From NCBI GenBank assembly GCA_051453625.1, contig JBOZIK010000001.1, positions 94,768,670 to 94,832,669 of the forward strand: a DNA stretch of 64,000 nucleotides. The letters are read 5' to 3'. Below the pieces are notes generated by a model. The model made no database searches. It was given only the letters and a program-made list of their open reading frames with translations, and had not been told where the DNA came from. The position numbers and the translations under genes are program-made. Position 1 is the stretch's first letter, and each line of letters opens with the position of its first letter. This document shows positions 25,826-36,550 of the stretch, piece by piece. Origin of the DNA: Welwitschia mirabilis (taxonomy: Eukaryota; Gnetophyta; Gnetopsida; Welwitschiales).

Positions 25826-25837
25826 GCTCTAATACCA
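25826..25837 (-). promoter_or_regulatory. Primer-binding site, initiator tRNA-Met type, element H
   Basis: The plus strand reads GCTCTAATACCA, the complement of TGGTATTAGAGC. It differs by one transition from the 12-base site TGGTATCAGAGC complementary to plant initiator tRNA-Met. It lies three bases from the 5' LTR. Confidence 0.9.
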
Positions 25838-26515
25838 AAATATAACGTTTGTGTTTTTAACTTTAACCTTATGAATGTTACTTATTTTATTGAAGGATTA
25901 AGTCCTCATCATTACCCTCTACTATATGCATTCATTACAAAGTAATCCAAAATTTTATTAAACATTTAAAACATAAAGACCCCTAATTTTCACACCCTTC
26001 ATCAAGCCTATTTACATTAGATTTTAAATATTTTGGAAGGAAGAGAGAAACATATGACTTTATTATGATTCTATTTTTAATAAATATATAATGATATCAC
26101 ATTAAATGCATAATACTAATATTCTATACTCATAATTAGACTACTAATCTTCAAGAAACTACTGCAAGTGGTTCCTAGAAATAAATTACCAACTTCATAC
26201 GTTATTGAAATTTAAGAAAAGACAATCGTAATTGATATTCAATACATTTTTCAAGGAATTAAATATATAAAATTCAAATTTTTTAATAAAATTTCTTAAG
26301 ATAAGCATAAAGAATATGTTCTAAATCATTACATTTCATCGTAAGAAATTTTAGGGCAAATATTCATTATTTACTACAAAATACAACATTTTAGTAAACT
26401 TCATAAAATAAAATAACACATATGATAAAATGTAGTTTAACACTTAACACGTCCAAGGAAAATTATTCCAGAAAAGTATATTATGATCTAATGAAACTCA
26501 ATCATATAATACTAA

Positions 26516-26709
26516 NNNNNNNNNNNNNNNNNNNNNNNNNNNNNNNNNNNNNNNNNNNNNNNNNNNNNNNNNNNNNNNNNNNNNNNNNNNNNNNNNNNNN
26601 NNNNNNNNNNNNNNNNNNNNNNNNNNNNNNNNNNNNNNNNNNNNNNNNNNNNNNNNNNNNNNNNNNNNNNNNNNNNNNNNNNNNNNNNNNNNNNNNNNNN
26701 NNNNNNNNN
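26516..26709. other. Sequence gap (194 N) in H's 5' LTR
   Basis: ORFs drawn through the Ns are artefacts. The partner LTR suggests that about 200 bases (20190-20385) belong here, so this gap looks rightly sized. Confidence 0.95.
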
Positions 26710-26839
26710 CAAGTATTTTTTTTTTCAAGAGTTAAGATGGGAAGAACAAGTAAAGACTTTAAGAAAATAAGATATACTACAAAACACCAACCTTATGATT
26801 ATGAAATGAAAATAATCAATATATATTTTCCATATATCA

Positions 26840-27130
26840 TAATCACTTCATTGCTTCATTCGGGGATCTGTGAAGCCCGTTGGCTCATTCGGTAATTTGT
26901 AAAGACCACTACCTTCTTTGGTAATCTATGATTCTCATACAAATATCTATTTTCATATATCATTAACTTTACTACCTCATTCAGTGATCTATAAAGCCCA
27001 CTATCTCATTTAGTGATCTGTGATCAATCTAATATCCCCACTGCCTACTTGAGCTATCTCTAAGATTCTCACTTCATTGCCTCATTCGATGATCTATGAA
27101 TCCCATTGCCTCATTCAGTGATCTGTGGAA
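26840..27130 (-). repeat. LTR-internal tandem repeat, element H 5' LTR
   Basis: Units of CTACCTCATTCAGTGATCTA type, aligned with 20515-20755, with a slightly different unit number and order. Confidence 0.85.
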
Positions 27131-27415
27131 TCACATAACCATAAGTTCAAGAATCATAGTAACAAGATAAGTATAATAAAATTTGACCATAAAATATCAA
27201 CTCACATCAATAAAAATATAACATCAAGACATTGAGTACAAAAGGTGGTAGAAGTCAAGACTTGAAACAAGACTAATTCTATTTTTACCAAGCATCACAT
27301 GATTCTACATTCGTTTCATAAGAATATAAACCTAAGAAACTCATTAACAAAATGCATATATAGAAAGGACCAACAAGGAAGTAAGAAAGAATATAACCAC
27401 ACCCGTATGTGTTTA

Positions 27416-27473
27416 AGCTCTTCGAAGATCTTTCAAGTTTCCAAAGCTCTTCGAAGATCTTTCAAGTTTCCTA
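27416..27473. repeat. 29 bp tandem duplication in element H 5' LTR
   Basis: AGCTCTTCGAAGATCTTTCA and the bases after it appear twice in a row. The other LTR has a single copy at about 21028-21057, so this arose after insertion. Confidence 0.85.
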
Positions 27474-27990
27474 AGCTTCAAGATTCAAAGGCAAAGTATG
27501 TAAGCTAAACTTGAGGGAGGAAGAATTTTATTTATAATTAGAGAACATAGTTAAGGTGAAAGGATTCAAAAATATGAAAGAAGACATCATGTGGTAATAG
27601 TAAAGGTGGAGTTTTCATAATGTCTCATAAAGGCTTGCCTGGCCACTAGGTGCTTTAATAATATTTAAAAAATGCTTTTTATTCCATTACATTTAATCAT
27701 AATAATGAAGAAAACAATAATCTCCCACAATTAATAATTAATCATGCATATATTCTAGGAAGGTGCAATAAAAATAAAAGTAAATGAAATCATTACCATT
27801 ACAAGAACATTCTTAAAGATTATAAAGTAACATTTTAGTCAAGACAAAAAGCATAATTCAATATAACAGAATATCAAGATCATAATATTTATATTAGTTA
27901 AATATTTCAAAATAATTAAATATTTTTAAATAATTCATTAAACTTAATATTTGCATCTTTTTAAAAAAGGTAAAAAATGTGGACGTGACA

Positions 27991-28680
27991 AATTCTTATG
28001 GAAAGAAGGATTTTTCTAAGAACCTTATTAATGAAGTGGGTATCTTGATCACTAATTAAGATTTTAGGAAATCCAAAACAATGGAAGATATTAGATTTTA
28101 GAAAGGAGCATACAGATTTGACATCATTGGTTTGAGTATGAATTGCTTTAACCCATTTCATAAATAGTCTACAACTATCAAGATGTAATTGTTATTTCAA
28201 GAAGATGGTTTAAGGGATCTATAAGGTCTATATCCTAATAATCAAAAGGTTCACATTCAAGAATAGGTTATAAGGGCATATCATGAGATTTGGTTAAGTT
28301 TCCAAAACATTGACATGCATTCAATCTTCTCACATGATTAAAAGAATATTTAAAAAGGGTAGGCCAATAGAAGCTAGCATGAAGGATCTTGATGGTTATC
28401 TTTTGACCACTAAAGTGACCTCCACACACACCACCATGGTAAAGGGAAATAATATCACATCATTCCCACTATAATATGAACTTATGCATGATTTGATCTT
28501 TCCATCTTTAGTAGAGGTGTGGCTCATTTCATTTATAATATCTTATTTTATGAAGAAAAGATTTTATTTCATTAGACGGCCAATGTTGAGGGGTTTTAAA
28601 AGTGAGAAGATAGTTCACAATATCAACATACCAAGGAGCAGGATGTTGAAAAGATATAGCATATAAATCATGGATGTAAA
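27991..28680 (-). pseudogene. Integrase N-terminal half, element C (cut off by element H)
   Basis: The zinc-binding region reads CGGHFSG near 28410-28430, followed by ILHASFYWPTLF and then CQCFGNLTKSHDMP, all usual in Athila/Tat-like integrases. The core follows with KWVKAIHTQTNDVKS, an SNIF block, and SDQDTHF holding the second catalytic aspartate. It ends at the AATTC duplication beside element H; the rest of the core is at 19080-19508. The open stretch 27961-28161 starts inside H's LTR, so its left end is not coding. Several stops interrupt the frame. Confidence 0.85.
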
Positions 28681-28689
28681 ACAATTATT

Positions 28690-29180
28690 CATTAGGAAAG
28701 AAATCCTCAATAAAAATATTAGAAAAGAAATGTAAAGGGCTTCTTTCTTAAGGAATTCTTGAAATATGATCAACAACATATTTATATTTATCATTTTTAT
28801 CTATGATGATTAAGTTGAATTCTTGCATGAGAAGTATCCATTGAATAAGTCTAGAACTTGAATATTTTTTAGTTATAAGATAGCAAATGGTTACATGATC
28901 AGTGTAGACATTAATACGAAAGATAATAATATAATGTCTTAGTTTGTCAAGGTAAAAGATAATAGCATGCATTTCTTTATCAGTGGTGATATAGTTTAAT
29001 TGAGATCCTAAAATGGTTTTACTAATATAAGCAATAACTTTGTATCCCTTTTTATGTTTTTATTCTAAATCTCCACCTATAAAGAATTGCTAGCATCACA
29101 CATTAACTCAAAATCCATGGTCCAATTGGATCCTTCTACAATTGGCTTAGAAGCGATTTTGTCATTATGATTTTCAAAGG
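28690..29180 (-). pseudogene. RNase H remnant, element C
   Basis: A 74-codon open stretch (28748-28972) reads NVYTDHVTICYLITKK, then RLIQWILLMQEFNL, and ends VDHISRIP. The TDH block, the QEF block and the (A/V)DH-(L/I)SR end are typical of Ty3/gypsy RNase H, which removes the RNA strand during cDNA synthesis. The upstream part up to 29180 is broken. It is the clearest piece of pol in the window. Confidence 0.9.
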
Positions 29181-29184
29181 AATT

Positions 29185-29990
29185 TTAACAATCTTTACTC
29201 CCATCAAACTTGGCATCTATTTCAAGTAGGTAATAAAGGGGTTTGCAAATATTGACATAGTACTTAGTGAATCTTCTATACAATTTATTATGATAAAGAA
29301 AGGATCTAATTTGTTTAATATTAGTTGGAGGAGGGAGGTCCTTGATGATGTTTATCTTGGAAAGGTCTATTCTAATACCATTATAAGAAATGTGGTGACT
29401 AAGTACAATCCCATTCCTTACAAGGACATAAATCATCTTCTAACTAAGATGAATGACATATCTATACAATAGTTAAGGACTTTTTCTAATATCTCTAAGA
29501 TTTATTTAAAAGAGTCACCAAAGATAGAAAATATGTTCATAATAATATTAATAGACTCCTGATCATATCTTAAAAAATATCTATCATGCTATTTAAAAGG
29601 TTCTCGAAGCATTGCATAGGTCAAAGGGCATTCTTCTAAAGGCAAAAGTACCAAAAGGGGAGGTGAAGATTATCTTAGATTGATCTTCATTACACTTGGT
29701 TGTAACCACTATATTCATTAAGTATTATTAAGCATAACCTTGAATTCTATTAATAACTTAATCAAGAAAAGGCAAGGGAAAATTATCTTTTTTGGTTACA
29801 TCATTGAGTTTCCTAAAATCAATGTATACTCACCACTTGCTTCTTGTTTTGGGTACTATGACAAGAGGGCTAATACATTAACTATCAGAAAAGGCATAAA
29901 TGAAACCTGCATCCATAAGTTTAATGATTTCATCCTTGACTACTTGCTTATGAGGCATTAAGTCTTTTTTAAGGTTTCCTAATGATTTTA
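29185..29990 (-). pseudogene. Reverse transcriptase remnant, element C
   Basis: An open stretch of 83 codons (29185-29436) carries the end of RT: ILSHHISYNGIRIDLSK, then PPPTNIKQIRSFLYHNKLYR, the usual GH.I...GI..D and LP.PTN....RSFLGH blocks. Upstream, the catalytic box (29517-29543) reads IMNIFSIFG, with N-I in place of the two aspartates. The finger region, including the block for (R)VYID around 29820, continues to about 29980. Stops separate the parts. Plus-strand ORFs here are shadows. Confidence 0.85.
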
Positions 29991-30202
29991 GTATTGTTCT
30001 CTAGGTAAATTTCATATTAAACAGTATGAGAAGGAATAGCACTAATATCTTTATGAGTCCATAAAGAAGCTTCCATTTTTAAAGTAAGAAGTTGAATAAA
30101 GGCTTATTCTTGGGAAGGATGAAGTTAAGAACTAATGATAAATGAGCTATTAGAATTGTTATTTAAAAAAATGTATTTCAAACCATTAGATAAGTCTTTA
30201 AG

Positions 30203-30870
30203 TTAAAGATCATTTTCATCCTTCATAGTTGTAGAACATCCATATTGATGTAAAAGTTTTTTAGTGGATCTTACATGTTGGGGATTATGATCAAGTATGG
30301 ATTCAAATTCCTCATGAAAATCATCATTGTAAGAGTGGTTGGAGAGATCTTGGTTGAGTTTGTAAGAATGGAAAAAATTTAAAGATTTAAGAATAATAGA
30401 ATATTCCTCTTCATCATCAAATAAGGTAGAGTTATGTAATGAAAGGAGTTTTTCTTCTAAAGGATGATGTTGAACTAACATAAAGAATATAACATTTTCT
30501 TCCATGTCTAATTCATCCCCCATATCCTTTTCAATGGCATTAAAAACTCTAATACTAAACTTTTTCTGCCTATATGACACTTCATCATCCTTGTATGAGT
30601 ATCAATAACATAATGGGCTGTTACACAAAAGGTTCTTCCTAGAAGTATAGGGTATCCTTCATTATGATAAACCTTAATGATGATCATATCTATAGGGTAA
30701 AAATCCTCATTAATTTAAATCACTAAGCCTTTGGTTATTTTTTAATTGTTTCATCAACCAATTCCAATGCTATTCTAGTTGTTTAAATCCTTTCTTCTAA
30801 TTAGAGTTTTTATAAATGTGTAAAGGTATAATGTTTACACTTGCTTCTATGCCTATTAAGTATTTCTTCT
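30203..30870 (-). pseudogene. Aspartic protease and following linker, element C
   Basis: The active-site region at 30833-30853 reads G-I-E-A-S-V-N followed by IIPLHIY, with the catalytic aspartate replaced by G. The protease tail reads KFSIRVFNA at about 30537-30565 and runs without break into an acidic linker (ENVIFFMLVQHHPLEEKLL) within the 125-codon open stretch 30203-30580. In A and B the same tail reads TIRVFNATKKY. The linker to RT is longer and less decayed here than in the other copies. Confidence 0.75.
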
Positions 30871-30899
30871 TTTTTTTTTATTTGCCTTTAAAACAACAC

Positions 30900-32690
30900 A
30901 AATGGTGGTTGCCCCTAGGTTTTTAAACTTAGTACATTTTTCAGAAACCAAGTTGAAAAGATATTGAGCAATGAATACTTTACTTGGAATTGTCCTCTTT
31001 TATTTTCTTCTCATTAAGTCCTTTCAAATTTTCTTGTACTTGGGATTGTCTTGAAGGATTTTCCAAAAGAGTAGGCTGATAGTGACATCATTCATAATTT
31101 TCTTTGAGTACTCATCATAAGTTGAATTGGTATTCAATCTATTTATCCATGGGATATTCTTCTTCTTTGAATGTTGGTTTTTATTGTGGGATTTCAAGTT
31201 GAGAGTAGTAGGAAAGTTTGGTTAATTAATAATTTGAACATCATCTTCTTTAGGTACTTCATTGTCCTTGTGGAAATAACTGGAAGGTTCTTCATGGGGA
31301 ATAGTATCATATCCACTTCTTGTAATGACTTGCCAATATTTCTTCACAATCATTTGGATTAGGAATAGTTTGGATGGCGAGTAATCCTTATGGCCTTTAA
31401 TTTCATAGAGTGCTTTACTAAAGGAGGCAAATGAAATTTTATAAGTTTTTATTTTGATTTTCCAGAATTTTTTGGATGGTTTCTTATGTATTTTTGAATT
31501 TTTCCATTATTTTTTAGAAGAGTTATTTCTATTGTAGTTGAAAAAATTAGACTGAAAGTTATGGCTTTTATATTATTATTAAATGAAGGTTTCAAATATA
31601 TTAAAGGCCCATTATTTTTTAGTGGATATTTTTGATTGCCTTCAAAGTTATTTGGCATTTGATTGAATGCATAAAATTAATTGTAAATAACCTCTTTACA
31701 AGTTGGTAAAGCTAGGTATTCTTTAGTAGAGTGAGAGTTTTAATCATGTATTTCATAATGATTAAGTTGATTTAGTAATTTTGCATCATGGAATCTTTTG
31801 TGTAACTTTTCAAGGTACTAGTAAGATCACTAAGTAGGATGTTAATCTTTAGTTGTTCTTCTTTATGTTGCACTTTTTTTGAATATCTAAGCATTTCCTC
31901 TATAGTTCTAGTATCTTTACATGTAGTTTTGGGTCAATTTTGACTTCCTTTTACAAGGTTTTCTAATCAATTTCAAGCATCATCTAAAATAGAATTGAGT
32001 AAATTTCCATCACATGAAAAATCTACAGGTTATTCAATTTGATTATTCAATCCACTATAGAAGTAATCAATAAAATTTTCTTTTAAAAACTCATTCACTA
32101 GATTGAATGATATGGTTATTAAAAATCTTTTATATGTTAAGGAATAATCTTCATAACGGTATTATTGGAAATTGGTTACTTCATTTCTTCTTTTTCTCAT
32201 GACTGTCTCATTCATGAATTATTTGTTAAATACCTATTATACTTCATTCCAACTTTTAAGGCTTTTGTGTTAGATTGTTTTAAGCTAAATTTTTTCTTTT
32301 CCTCTAAGGGTAAAAGGAATGATGATCATGTAGATTCTATATTAAATTTTGTTTTTCCCATTTTCTAAAGTAAGAATGAGTATTCAATCTTAGCTATGTG
32401 TTGGAATGGGTTCTCATTAGATTCTCTAGAAAAAGTAGGATAGGAATTCAAGTTTTTTAACTCTATATCATCTCTGGCGGGTAGGTCAAATGGGTTTTAA
32501 AGTTTCATCTTTTTATTATCCAACATATCCCTTAGAGTGATATCTAAACTAGAGGCTCTTAACATTTTATATGGAGAAGGATTAGAAGATAATTTAAGAG
32601 TAGTTTGTGAAGATTTATTGGATGCCATAGAGGTAGGACAATTAGGATGACTAGACAAAGGAGAAAAATAGGATTTTACCAAAAATTGAT
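30900..32690 (-). pseudogene. gag remnant, element C
   Basis: The N-terminal part is open at 32497-32682: a serine-rich stretch, then LRASSLDITLRDMLDNKK, running on after a stop into NPFDLP. Element B's gag start (57925-58149) has the same NVTLKELIENK and NPFDLPLSDD blocks. The zinc knuckle lies near 31690-31760 but has lost its cysteines (YEIHD, NSHSTKEY). Plus-strand ORFs at 31171, 32165 and nearby are shadows. Confidence 0.65.
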
Positions 32691-33491
32691 TTATTTTTAG
32701 AAATTTTCAAAGGTCTAGAGAGAGGAGTCTGTGAACAAGAAATAATAAATGAAGAATAATCATCTTCCTCAATTAAAGAAATAAAATTTTATTTCTCACC
32801 TCAAATTCTTGAATTAAAGTCAACCAAACCTTCTTTAATTGTTTCTTTAAGGAAATATTTTTCATGAGTGTATTTGCCTTTATTGCTATTTATTATTACC
32901 CTACAAGGTTAAATTATGTTAAATAAACTTCTTTACATTCAAGTGGCAACAATCTCCAAAATTACTCAAAGTGGAAGAAGTAGAATATACCAAATGAATG
33001 TGGTAATCACTCAGATTGCATAAAGCATAAAGTGTAGGTCAAGTTTGTTGAAAATAATAATCAATATGGTAATTTCCAAGATTACATGAAGTGTGAGGGA
33101 TAGACCTAATAAGGATTGATATAATCTCCTTCAAAGAAGGAGTAGGCCTATGATAAAAAATAACTTCAAAAGTGTAAAATGCTAAAATAAAAATGATTTC
33201 TAAAATATAAGTTACTGAATTGAAATATAAATCCCTCAAATTAATATTTTACTTGAAAGTAAAGAAATGGAAACTATAAGAAATCAGAAATAATAATCAA
33301 AATTTACAAATAAGGGAAATTAAAGTACACTCCAAATGGATAATCAATTAATTACTTGTAGACCAAAAAGTAATCATGCAATTGTGAGTAGATCCAAGAG
33401 GATAAAATACAGTACTACACAAATAAATAACTTGAAGTGAATTTAAGATCCTTACTTGAGCAATGATAATATTTTTATTTTTTTAAAGCCT
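32691..33491. other. 5' untranslated region of element C
   Basis: Between gag and the primer site. No gene; short T- and A-rich runs. It corresponds to 58150-58806 in element B. Confidence 0.5.
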
Positions 33492-33509
33492 TTCCTAATA
33501 ATGGCATCA
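33492..33509 (-). promoter_or_regulatory. Primer-binding site, tRNA-Asp type, element C
   Basis: The minus strand reads TGATGCCATTATTAGGAA. Against the 18-base complement of plant tRNA-Asp it matches at 10 positions, and all eight differences are C-to-T or G-to-A. It lies three bases from the LTR. Confidence 0.75.
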
Positions 33510-33512
33510 AAA

Positions 33513-34673
33513 TATTGTAATGCTTATTTATGCTTTAAAATCTAATATTATAAAGATCAAACTTGATTTTCAACACCTAAAAAGCTAATAATATAATTAT
33601 ACACAATACACATTTGTGTTGTGGAATCAACTCAAATGTCTTACATTTAAAGAAACTTCTAAAAGAGAACTCAAAAATTAATTTCAAAAAGAGAAGAAAA
33701 ACATATTTTTGAATTTTTATTTATAAGAAATAAAATAGAATAATGCAAGGATGAAGTTTAAATGCAATGCAATGAAATGAATTAAAATGCAATGTAATGT
33801 AGAATGAATGCAAGCCTAATGCAAATCATTAACCAAATTTTCAATATATTATCATTTATATTAGTCTTTATAACCTATATCAACTACAAATTCATGTCAC
33901 TTTCATTGCAATTAAGATACATTATAAGAAATAGAACAAAAAATATTTGAAAATAATTCCAATTTAATCAATATCTTTATTAATCAAATTGAACTACATC
34001 CACTTACAAACAATAACTCCTCAATGGAGGATTCGCATACCAACACCAAGGTAGTCCTTTTCACAAGTAGGATGGATCTCCTTGACTTTGATAATCTTCA
34101 ATTATCATAAGAATTTGAACATCAAAAAGATATGGAACGAGCTAAGGGGGTCTATTTATACTTTGGGATGGGTGGTTAAGGATCACCAAGGGGTTAAACT
34201 GAAGAGGCATAATTAGATTTATAATTTCATAATAAATTAATTAGTTTTTTAAATAGTTCTATTTGTCATTTGATCCATCAACTGCACAATGTAGTGGATG
34301 ACCTATCCAATGGCCAACTACCACTCTACACATGTTGATCATTCAGTCTTTGCTGATAGTTACCCATCTAGGATCATCTAGATAATGATATAGATGATGT
34401 CAAAACATGTCAAATAGCCTCTGCTAGTTTTTGTTCTACTAAGATCATTTATATTATTGTGAGGATGACTAGATTATCTTACTTAAATCCATTTTTACCA
34501 TTATCCTTTGGTTCACCATCATAAAAGAATAGTTTCTTATGTTGGAAATCAATGTATTTTATGACTTACATGGAAGTTTTTCATAATTTACACAAGCTTC
34601 TTGAAATCCTATCAATAGATCTTAAAAATATGCTTCACAAATATTTCAAATAGTTTAATTTGGCTTCACAACA
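33513..34673 (-). repeat. 5' LTR of element C
   Basis: 1161 bp, TATTGTAATGC... to ...TTCACAACA. It pairs with 16172-17307. Confidence 0.9.
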
Positions 34674-35171
34674 TTCCCTGCTTGAAAACTTGATCTTTTG
34701 TTGTCTATCTTATGACTTGAAATTTCTTTAACCTTTACCTTTGACTTGCATAAGCCATGCTAGGAACTGTGATAATTCATGATTCTTACTTCATGTTGTT
34801 GTTTTAAACAAATGATAAAGTGGAGCATAGAAAATGATAATTTATCTTGCTAAGAAGGGCATATGAAAATGTTAATTATCTAGCTTGTTGTGGAATTCTT
34901 TTAAAAAGGAGTCATTTGTTCAGCATTGTAGATTTATAATATTTTATGTCTAGTAGTCTTTTACCTATAATAAATTTATAATAATGTATTTTATGATATC
35001 AAATTAAATAGTTTTTTAAACTTTGGTTTTGGCTTATTGTTGTAGCTCTACTTGAGGCTTTAGTTAAATAAGCATCATTTTTTATTATAAATTTCCTTAA
35101 GTGATTTAATATCCTTTTAGCTTATCTCTATACCTTATTAGACCATAAGTTTTTAAAAAGTAAATTTTACA
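34674..35171 (+). repeat. LTR of element I, right piece
   Basis: From about 34690 it lines up with the second half of H's LTR, for example CTAGGAACTGTGATAATTCA at 34763 against the TAGGAGCTATGAGGTTTTCA block of H. It ends TTTTACA directly before the primer site. With 14590-16171 it makes one LTR of about 2.1 kb. Confidence 0.7.
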
Positions 35172-35174
35172 TTT

Positions 35175-35186
35175 TGGTATCAGAGC
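35175..35186 (+). promoter_or_regulatory. Primer-binding site, initiator tRNA-Met, element I
   Basis: TGGTATCAGAGC, a perfect 12-base match to the site complementary to plant initiator tRNA-Met, three bases after the LTR end. It shows that this LTR acts as the 5' LTR for sequence to its right. Confidence 0.92.
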
Positions 35187-35394
35187 ATTGTATAGAAGAT
35201 TTTTTAATTATTAAAATGAGTATCACATTTTAATTTATAGTGTCATCTAAACTTTCTGGATATATAAAATACAAGTCTTATAATAAATGTGGGTGGTTCC
35301 TGCACATCCAAGATAATGATCTAGATAATGTACCTAACTAGGATGTGCATGTCTTACCCATAAACCATAACTATGATAGTGTTAATATCCTTCC
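35187..35394 (+). other. Start of internal region of element I, then junction with fragment D
   Basis: A short plus-strand leader follows the primer site, with a possible first ATG at 35217. No gag can be read. Similarity to the A/B family on the other strand begins by about 35395, so the internal region of I is lost or displaced here. Confidence 0.4.
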
Positions 35395-36550
35395 CATGAT
35401 TTTTGTAATGAATCTCAATGTGCATGATGTCATAAAGCTCATTAATCTCTCTAGTTTACCATGATCCATAGACATCCAAGAGCCTTTTCATCTGAAGCTG
35501 GGTGAAATGTGGATCTACCTCTAGATCCAATTTTTACATGAATTCATCATAGTTCTTCTCTAGCTTAATCACTACATTAGTAATTGCCTCTACTCTTACT
35601 GGATGAAACTAAGCTTTATCTCTCTTCTTATCTCTAGGAAGAGGAGATGGTTTAGACTCTACCTAGGAAGTGGTCTTAGCCTTAGCAACCTATCTATACT
35701 ATGCATGTATCTGTAACCTACTAAAAAGTACATGTTAAGTATATAAGATGAGGATATATTCCATGAAAATTAGCTCATATAATTACATTAAAATAATCCA
35801 TAAAATCCAAAATATGTGCAGTCTAAACTTAAAATTTCCATAATGAAATATACTCCTACTTCCCACCAATTAAACTAATTTTCTCAAATTATGTGAAAAA
35901 TAAGAAAGGAAAGAAGGAAAAAGGGCAATTACATAAAAAAAGGCAATTATATCAAAAAAGGATAATTATATACTTATAATTAAAAAAATTAAAGTTCTAG
36001 ATTACATTTTCTTGATGGTAGAAATATCTAGTTCATGAAGCTAAGTGTTTTGACTATGTAGTTGCACAATTTCACTATGAAATAAAAGATAACATTGAAG
36101 TTAACCTAGAAATCATAGTTTCTAAGGAATTTAAGTTAAAATTATTAGGACCTCATAAAATGCATGGTAAATTGATGAACTATTTAAATCAAAATGATGG
36201 TAATACAAAATTGATAATAGTATGTGAAAAAGTATCTCTTTAAAGACTTTAAAACATTAGAAATAAGAAAAATTAAGCTAAGAAGAAAATAAACTTAATT
36301 TAAAATCTGAATGTAGAATGAATATCCTACCAAATTCCATATCAGAAAGTAAGTGAATAAAGGTGAGATTAAGTGATAGTAGCTGAGGGATCAGAGAGTA
36401 GTTAAAATGATGAAAGAATGTAAGAAAGTAAAAATAAAAAGGGACTAACAATGGACTTATTGCACTTGTCTTAAGCTTTTCCTTAAGGAAAGCCTTAGAA
36501 TAACTACCACTAAATAATTAAAAAATGAGTGGCTCTTATGTTTTTTTTAT
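35395..36550 (-). mobile_element. Fragment D: env-position region of an A/B-type element
   Basis: Minus-strand similarity to 440-2000 (A) and 50160-51250 (B). The part 35395-35720 holds the env-position ORF remnant: KLEKNYDEF, LDLEVDPHFTQLQM, then a tryptophan-containing block. Next comes spacer, with GCCTTAGAATAACTA at 36492 matching GCCCTAGAATGACTA in B. There is no LTR at its left edge, so it is truncated there; at the right it is replaced by element G. Confidence 0.6.

Larger units (their letters stand above)
19509..27990 (-). mobile_element. Element H: chromovirus-type LTR element inserted in C's integrase
   Basis: LTRs at 19509-21621 and 25841-27990, polypurine tract at 21622-21638, initiator-Met primer site at 25826-25837, so it lies on the minus strand. 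The 5 bp target duplication AATTC is exact (19504-19508 and 27991-27995). The internal part is only 4.2 kb, short for a full chromovirus, and only a chromodomain-like tail is recognisable; gag and RT were not found. It is therefore non-autonomous or deleted. By eye the LTRs agree at roughly 84 percent over a 140-base stretch (20040-20180 against 26360-26500), so the insertion is old. Confidence 0.9.
25841..27990 (-). repeat. 5' LTR of element H
   Basis: 2150 bp including 194 N (26516-26709). It starts TATAACGTTTGTG and ends GTGGACGTGACA, as the partner LTR does. It carries the LTR tandem repeat at 26840-27130 and a private 29 bp duplication at 27416-27473. Confidence 0.9.
16172..34673 (-). 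mobile_element. Element C: degenerate Athila/Tat-like Ty3/gypsy element, split by element H
   Basis: Two LTRs (16172-17307 and 33513-34673) flank a minus-strand internal region in the order gag, protease, RT, RNase H, integrase, spacer. It is about 10 kb long once the insertion of element H is left out. It is related to A and B in pol, gag and spacer but has a distinct LTR, and the env-position ORF of A/B is not seen. It sits inside the LTR of element I. I could not read a clear target duplication: the left flank is ATCAT and the right flank starts TTCCC, with some 15 bases at the right that do not match I's LTR. Confidence 0.85.

Noticed and set aside
26422-26895. 157-codon ORF and minus-strand partners
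   Set aside because: It runs through the 194 N gap in H's 5' LTR.
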